Below are positions 60,831-64,000 of a stretch of DNA of 64,000 nt, one piece after another. Each line of letters opens with the position of its first letter. Position 1 is the stretch's first letter. Origin of the DNA: Cyanobacteriota bacterium. GTDB taxonomy: Bacteria > Cyanobacteriota > Cyanobacteriia > PCC-6307 > Cyanobiaceae. The stretch spans positions 1 through 64,000 of the forward strand of contig JAPLIB010000084.1 of NCBI GenBank assembly GCA_026389335.1. The letters run 5' to 3'. Below the pieces are notes generated by a model. That model ran no database searches. It worked only from the letters and a program-made list of their open reading frames with translations, and was not told the DNA's origin. The position numbers and the translations under genes are program-made.

Positions 60831-62138
60831 TCACAGCGGCAGGGGGCGATGGCTGAACTGGCGGTCACCGCGGGCGTAATCGGCGGCGATGTGGCCCTCA
60901 CCGCGTAGTCGGTAGCGATAGGTGACCAGACCCTCCAGTCCCACCGGCCCCCGCGGCGGCAGGGTCTGGGTGCTGATGCCCACCTCGGCGCCGAAGCCGT
61001 AGCGGAAGCCATCGGCGAAGCGGGTGGAGCAGTTGAGATACACCCCGGCACTGTCCACCGCCGCCAGGAAGCGCTCGGCCGCCACCGGGTCGGTGGTGGC
61101 GATGGCGTCGGTGTGGCGGGAGCCGTAAGTGGCGATGTGCTCCAGGGCCTGCTCCAGGTCATCCACCACCCGCACGCTCAGGATCAGATCGGAGTATTCC
61201 GTGCGCCAGTCCTCCTCCCGGGCGGCGTGCGGCACCCCCAGGGCACAGGCGGCCGCATCGCCCCGCAGTTCAACGCCTGCGGCAGCGAAGGCCGCGATCG
61301 CCGCCGGCAGAAAGCACTCGGCGATCTCACGGTGCACCAGCAGCGTCTCGATGGCGTTGCAGGCGGCCGGGTACTGGATTTTGCTGTCGAGGGCGAGGCG
61401 CAGCGCCTGCTCGCGATCGGCGTTGCGATCCACGTAGAGATGGCAGATGCCATCGGCGTGACCCAGCACCGGTATGCGGGTGTTGTCCTGGATGAAGCGC
61501 ACCAGGGCGTTGGAACCGCGCGGAATGATCAGATCCACCAGGCCATCGAGCTTCAGCAGCCCCAGGCTCTCCTGGCGGCTGGTGAGCAGGGCCAGGGCCT
61601 GGGGATCGACGCTGGTGGTCGCCAGGCCGCGGTGCAGAGCGGCCAGGATGGCAACACAGCTGTGGCTGGCCTCCCGTCCGCCCTTGAGCAGGGCACCATT
61701 GCCGGAGCGGATCGCCAGGGAGGCGATCTGCATCACCGCGTCCGGCCGGGCCTCGAAGATCACACCCAGCACCCCCAATGGCACGCTGATCCGCTCCAGC
61801 ACCAGCCCCTGATCCAGCTCGGTGTGCAGCTGGCGGCGGCCCAGCGGATCGGCCAGGCCCGCCACCTGACGCACCCCCTCAATCGCCGCGGCCAGCTTGG
61901 CTGGATCGAGCTTGAGCCGGGCCACCAGCGCCGGTGCCAGACCATCGGCTGCCGCCGCCTCCAGATCGCGCTGGTTGGCCGCCAGGATCGCGGCGCCATC
62001 AGCCTCCAGGGCCGCGGCCATCGCCTGCAGGGCCTCGCAGCGCTGACCATCGGTGCTTTGGCCCAGCGCCAGGGCTGAGCGGCGCACGGCCAGGGCCCGC
62101 TGCAGCAACTCGGGCGAGGGGTCGGGAATCTCGGTCAT
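60831..62138 (-). CDS. proA: Gamma-glutamyl phosphate reductase
   Basis: [54 protein letters not shown]. Confidence 0.94.
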   Translation of the reverse strand: MTEIPDPSPELLQRALAVRRSALALGQSTDGQRCEALQAMAAALEADGAAILAANQRDLEAAAADGLAPALVARLKLDPAKLAAAIEGVRQVAGLADPLGRRQLHTELDQGLVLERISVPLGVLGVIFEARPDAVMQIASLAIRSGNGALLKGGREASHSCVAILAALHRGLATTSVDPQALALLTSRQESLGLLKLDGLVDLIIPRGSNALVRFIQDNTRIPVLGHADGICHLYVDRNADREQALRLALDSKIQYPAACNAIETLLVHREIAECFLPAAIAAFAAAGVELRGDAAACALGVPHAAREEDWRTEYSDLILSVRVVDDLEQALEHIATYGSRHTDAIATTDPVAAERFLAAVDSAGVYLNCSTRFADGFRYGFGAEVGISTQTLPPRGPVGLEGLVTYRYRLRGEGHIAADYARGDRQFSHRPLPL

Positions 62139-62145
62139 CGCTCCA

Positions 62146-63126
62146 TCATCCCAAGCGATCCAGCGCCAACCGGGCGGCGCCGAGCCGGCCGGCCCCGTTG
62201 CCGAGGGCACAGGGCCGGATCTCCAGCCCCACGCGGGACACCGCCAGCACCCGCTGCTCCAGCTCAGCCCACACCGCCGGCAGGAAATGGTGACTGGCGC
62301 CACTGAGGCCACCACCGAGCAGCACCAGCTCCGGCGTGAGCACATAGAGCAGGGAGCTCAGGCCGATGCCCAGCAGCTGGCCGTAGCGCGTCCACACCGC
62401 CAACGCTGCCCTGTCACCCGCATCAGCCAGCCGGCAGAGCTCAGCTGGCTCGAGCGGGCTCAAGCGGCCCAGGCCGGCGATGCTGCAGTACTGCTCCAGG
62501 GAGCCGCGATTGCCACTGCGGCAGGGGGGACCGTCGGGATCAAGCCCGATCAGGCCGAGTTCACCGGCGGCGCCGCCATGGCCGGTGAACAGGCTGCCGC
62601 CCAGCAGCACGCCGCCGCCGACGCCGGTGCCGAGGGTGAGCAGGATGGTGTCGCCACAGGCGCGGGCGGCCCCGAGCCAGGCCTCGCCGAGCAGGGCGCA
62701 GTTGGCGTCATTGCCCAGAGTGACCCGCCGTTGCAGCCGCGACTCCAGCCAATCCGCCAGGGGCACATCCAGCCAACCGGGCAGATTGATCGAAATCCGG
62801 GCCAGGCGCGCCGCCCGATCCGTGGGCCCCGGCAAACCCACCCCGACCCGATCAGCCCGCCGCTCGGGATCGAGCTGGTCCACCGCCTCGGCGATCGCCA
62901 TGGTGACTGCCCCCGGCAGCGCCGGCTGGGGCGTGGCCACCTCCAGTTCGGCCAGCAGCTGGCCCTGGTCATCAAAACGGCCGAGTTTGATGGCGGTACC
63001 GCCGAGATCAACCCCGATCACCTGACGAGAACGCGCCGGTGCCGACAGCCCAGGCTCAGGGCTGGAGCCAGCTTCCGGCCCGCGCACCGAGGGATCAATG
63101 CTGGGGGCATCGCTGGACTGGTTCAT
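62146..63126 (-). CDS. ROK-family sugar kinase
   Basis: [53 protein letters not shown]. Confidence 0.9.
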   Translation of the reverse strand: MNQSSDAPSIDPSVRGPEAGSSPEPGLSAPARSRQVIGVDLGGTAIKLGRFDDQGQLLAELEVATPQPALPGAVTMAIAEAVDQLDPERRADRVGVGLPGPTDRAARLARISINLPGWLDVPLADWLESRLQRRVTLGNDANCALLGEAWLGAARACGDTILLTLGTGVGGGVLLGGSLFTGHGGAAGELGLIGLDPDGPPCRSGNRGSLEQYCSIAGLGRLSPLEPAELCRLADAGDRAALAVWTRYGQLLGIGLSSLLYVLTPELVLLGGGLSGASHHFLPAVWAELEQRVLAVSRVGLEIRPCALGNGAGRLGAARLALDRLG

Positions 63127-63201
63127 GTCGAGAGGGCAGGGTGTGGCTGAGTGGATGGGTGGACCTGGAACCGCAACACCGTTGGCTGGCCGCGGCAGAG
63201 T

Positions 63202-64000
63202 TCAGAACCGGAAGAACACCTGGAGCAGGCTTTGCCAAGCCCCCTGGCTGTCCACCGAGCCCTCCACATTGAAGGTTTCGGAGGCCTTGTAGGTGAGGGT
63301 CACCTGGGGCGCCACATCGGAGCGGTTGGGCGCCACCAGCAGGGAGGCATTGAAGCGATCAGTGATGTCGTAGCCCACCTCGGATGCCAGCACCAGCTGG
63401 GGGGGAACCTGGCCGGAGCGCAGCTGGCTGCGCACGGCGATCGAAGGATTCACATAGGTGGGATAGAGGGCCAGGCTGATGCGCTGCCCCAACGCATCGC
63501 TGAACGAGGCCAGCAGGGGAGAGAGCAGCGACTGGCCAAGCACGGTGGCCAGGGCCGTACCGGCCTGGGCCCCGTTGAGCCCCGCCAGCGAGTTGCCGCC
63601 GATCAGGGCCACCAGGCGCTCCTGGGGCAGCGGTGGACTGCTGCGCAGGCGGATGTTCTCGGCGATCCGATCGGCTGGGCCGCTCACACTCACGGTGACC
63701 AGAATCAGATTCAGTTGATTCAGGGACGAGAACCCCCCCTGGGACTCCGTCTCCACCAACGAGGAATAGCCCGAACCACTCCCGCCGCCCTGGCCCACCC
63801 CACTGGGAGCGATCACGTTGAGGCTGTCGGCGATGCGGGTGCGCAGGGCGATGTCGAGGTAGGGAACCAGACCCAGTGAGGGGGTGAACACGGCCACGTT
63901 GGGTGCATCGGGATCGAGGTTGAAAGTGGTGGTGAACAGATTGAGCCGCCCCCGCAGCAGGCGCACCACACCGGAGGCCCGCAGCGAGGGATCGAGCTGG
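63202..64000 (-). CDS. TamB-like (DUF490) translocation/assembly protein, C-terminal part
   Basis: Reads through the window edge (..QLDPSLRASGVVRLLRGRLNLFTTTFNLDPDAPNVAVF..); ends in a beta-rich ..LQVFFRF*. Confidence 0.75.
   Translation of the reverse strand, partial: QLDPSLRASGVVRLLRGRLNLFTTTFNLDPDAPNVAVFTPSLGLVPYLDIALRTRIADSLNVIAPSGVGQGGGSGSGYSSLVETESQGGFSSLNQLNLILVTVSVSGPADRIAENIRLRSSPPLPQERLVALIGGNSLAGLNGAQAGTALATVLGQSLLSPLLASFSDALGQRISLALYPTYVNPSIAVRSQLRSGQVPPQLVLASEVGYDITDRFNASLLVAPNRSDVAPQVTLTYKASETFNVEGSVDSQGAWQSLLQVFFRF

Overview
This 64 kb, GC-rich window looks like the chromosome of an alpha-cyanobacterium of the Synechococcus/Cyanobium type. Evidence: psbA, ndhD, menB/menD, a solanesyl-PP synthase-like gene, DUF760/DUF1350/DUF2605 proteins and HIP1-like GCGATCGC sites. 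Most of it is housekeeping: acs, sds-like, murI, amidase, comB, ubiD-like, aroA, glmU, murF, glgA, L,D-transpeptidase, menB/menD, lepB, mntCAB-type ABC transporter, psbA, trpS, thrS, glk, thrB, ndhD, M3 peptidase, proA, ROK kinase, TamB-like. The accessory or decaying parts are: (i) 1-5 kb, with an IS66-like tail abutting a truncated porin, a coupled pair of DUF3721-like genes (one with a pentapeptide-repeat membrane segment), an internally deleted SulP remnant and an RHH gene pair; (ii) 14.4-16.2 kb, with an orphan AT-rich coiled-coil/TM gene split by a frameshift at an A7 run; (iii) 42.4-43.7 kb, with DUF305 genes and an NRAMP/MntH relic beside the Mn-type ABC transporter. Two observations seem most worth following. 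One is an ~800-aa fusion of a P-loop (PNK/AAA_33-like) kinase with a WYL regulator. The other is a window-wide set of short tandem repeats (units 12-21 bp, most often 15 bp) inserted in frame in linkers or spanning the stop codons of conserved genes. All family calls come from reading the protein sequences by eye; no database search was run.
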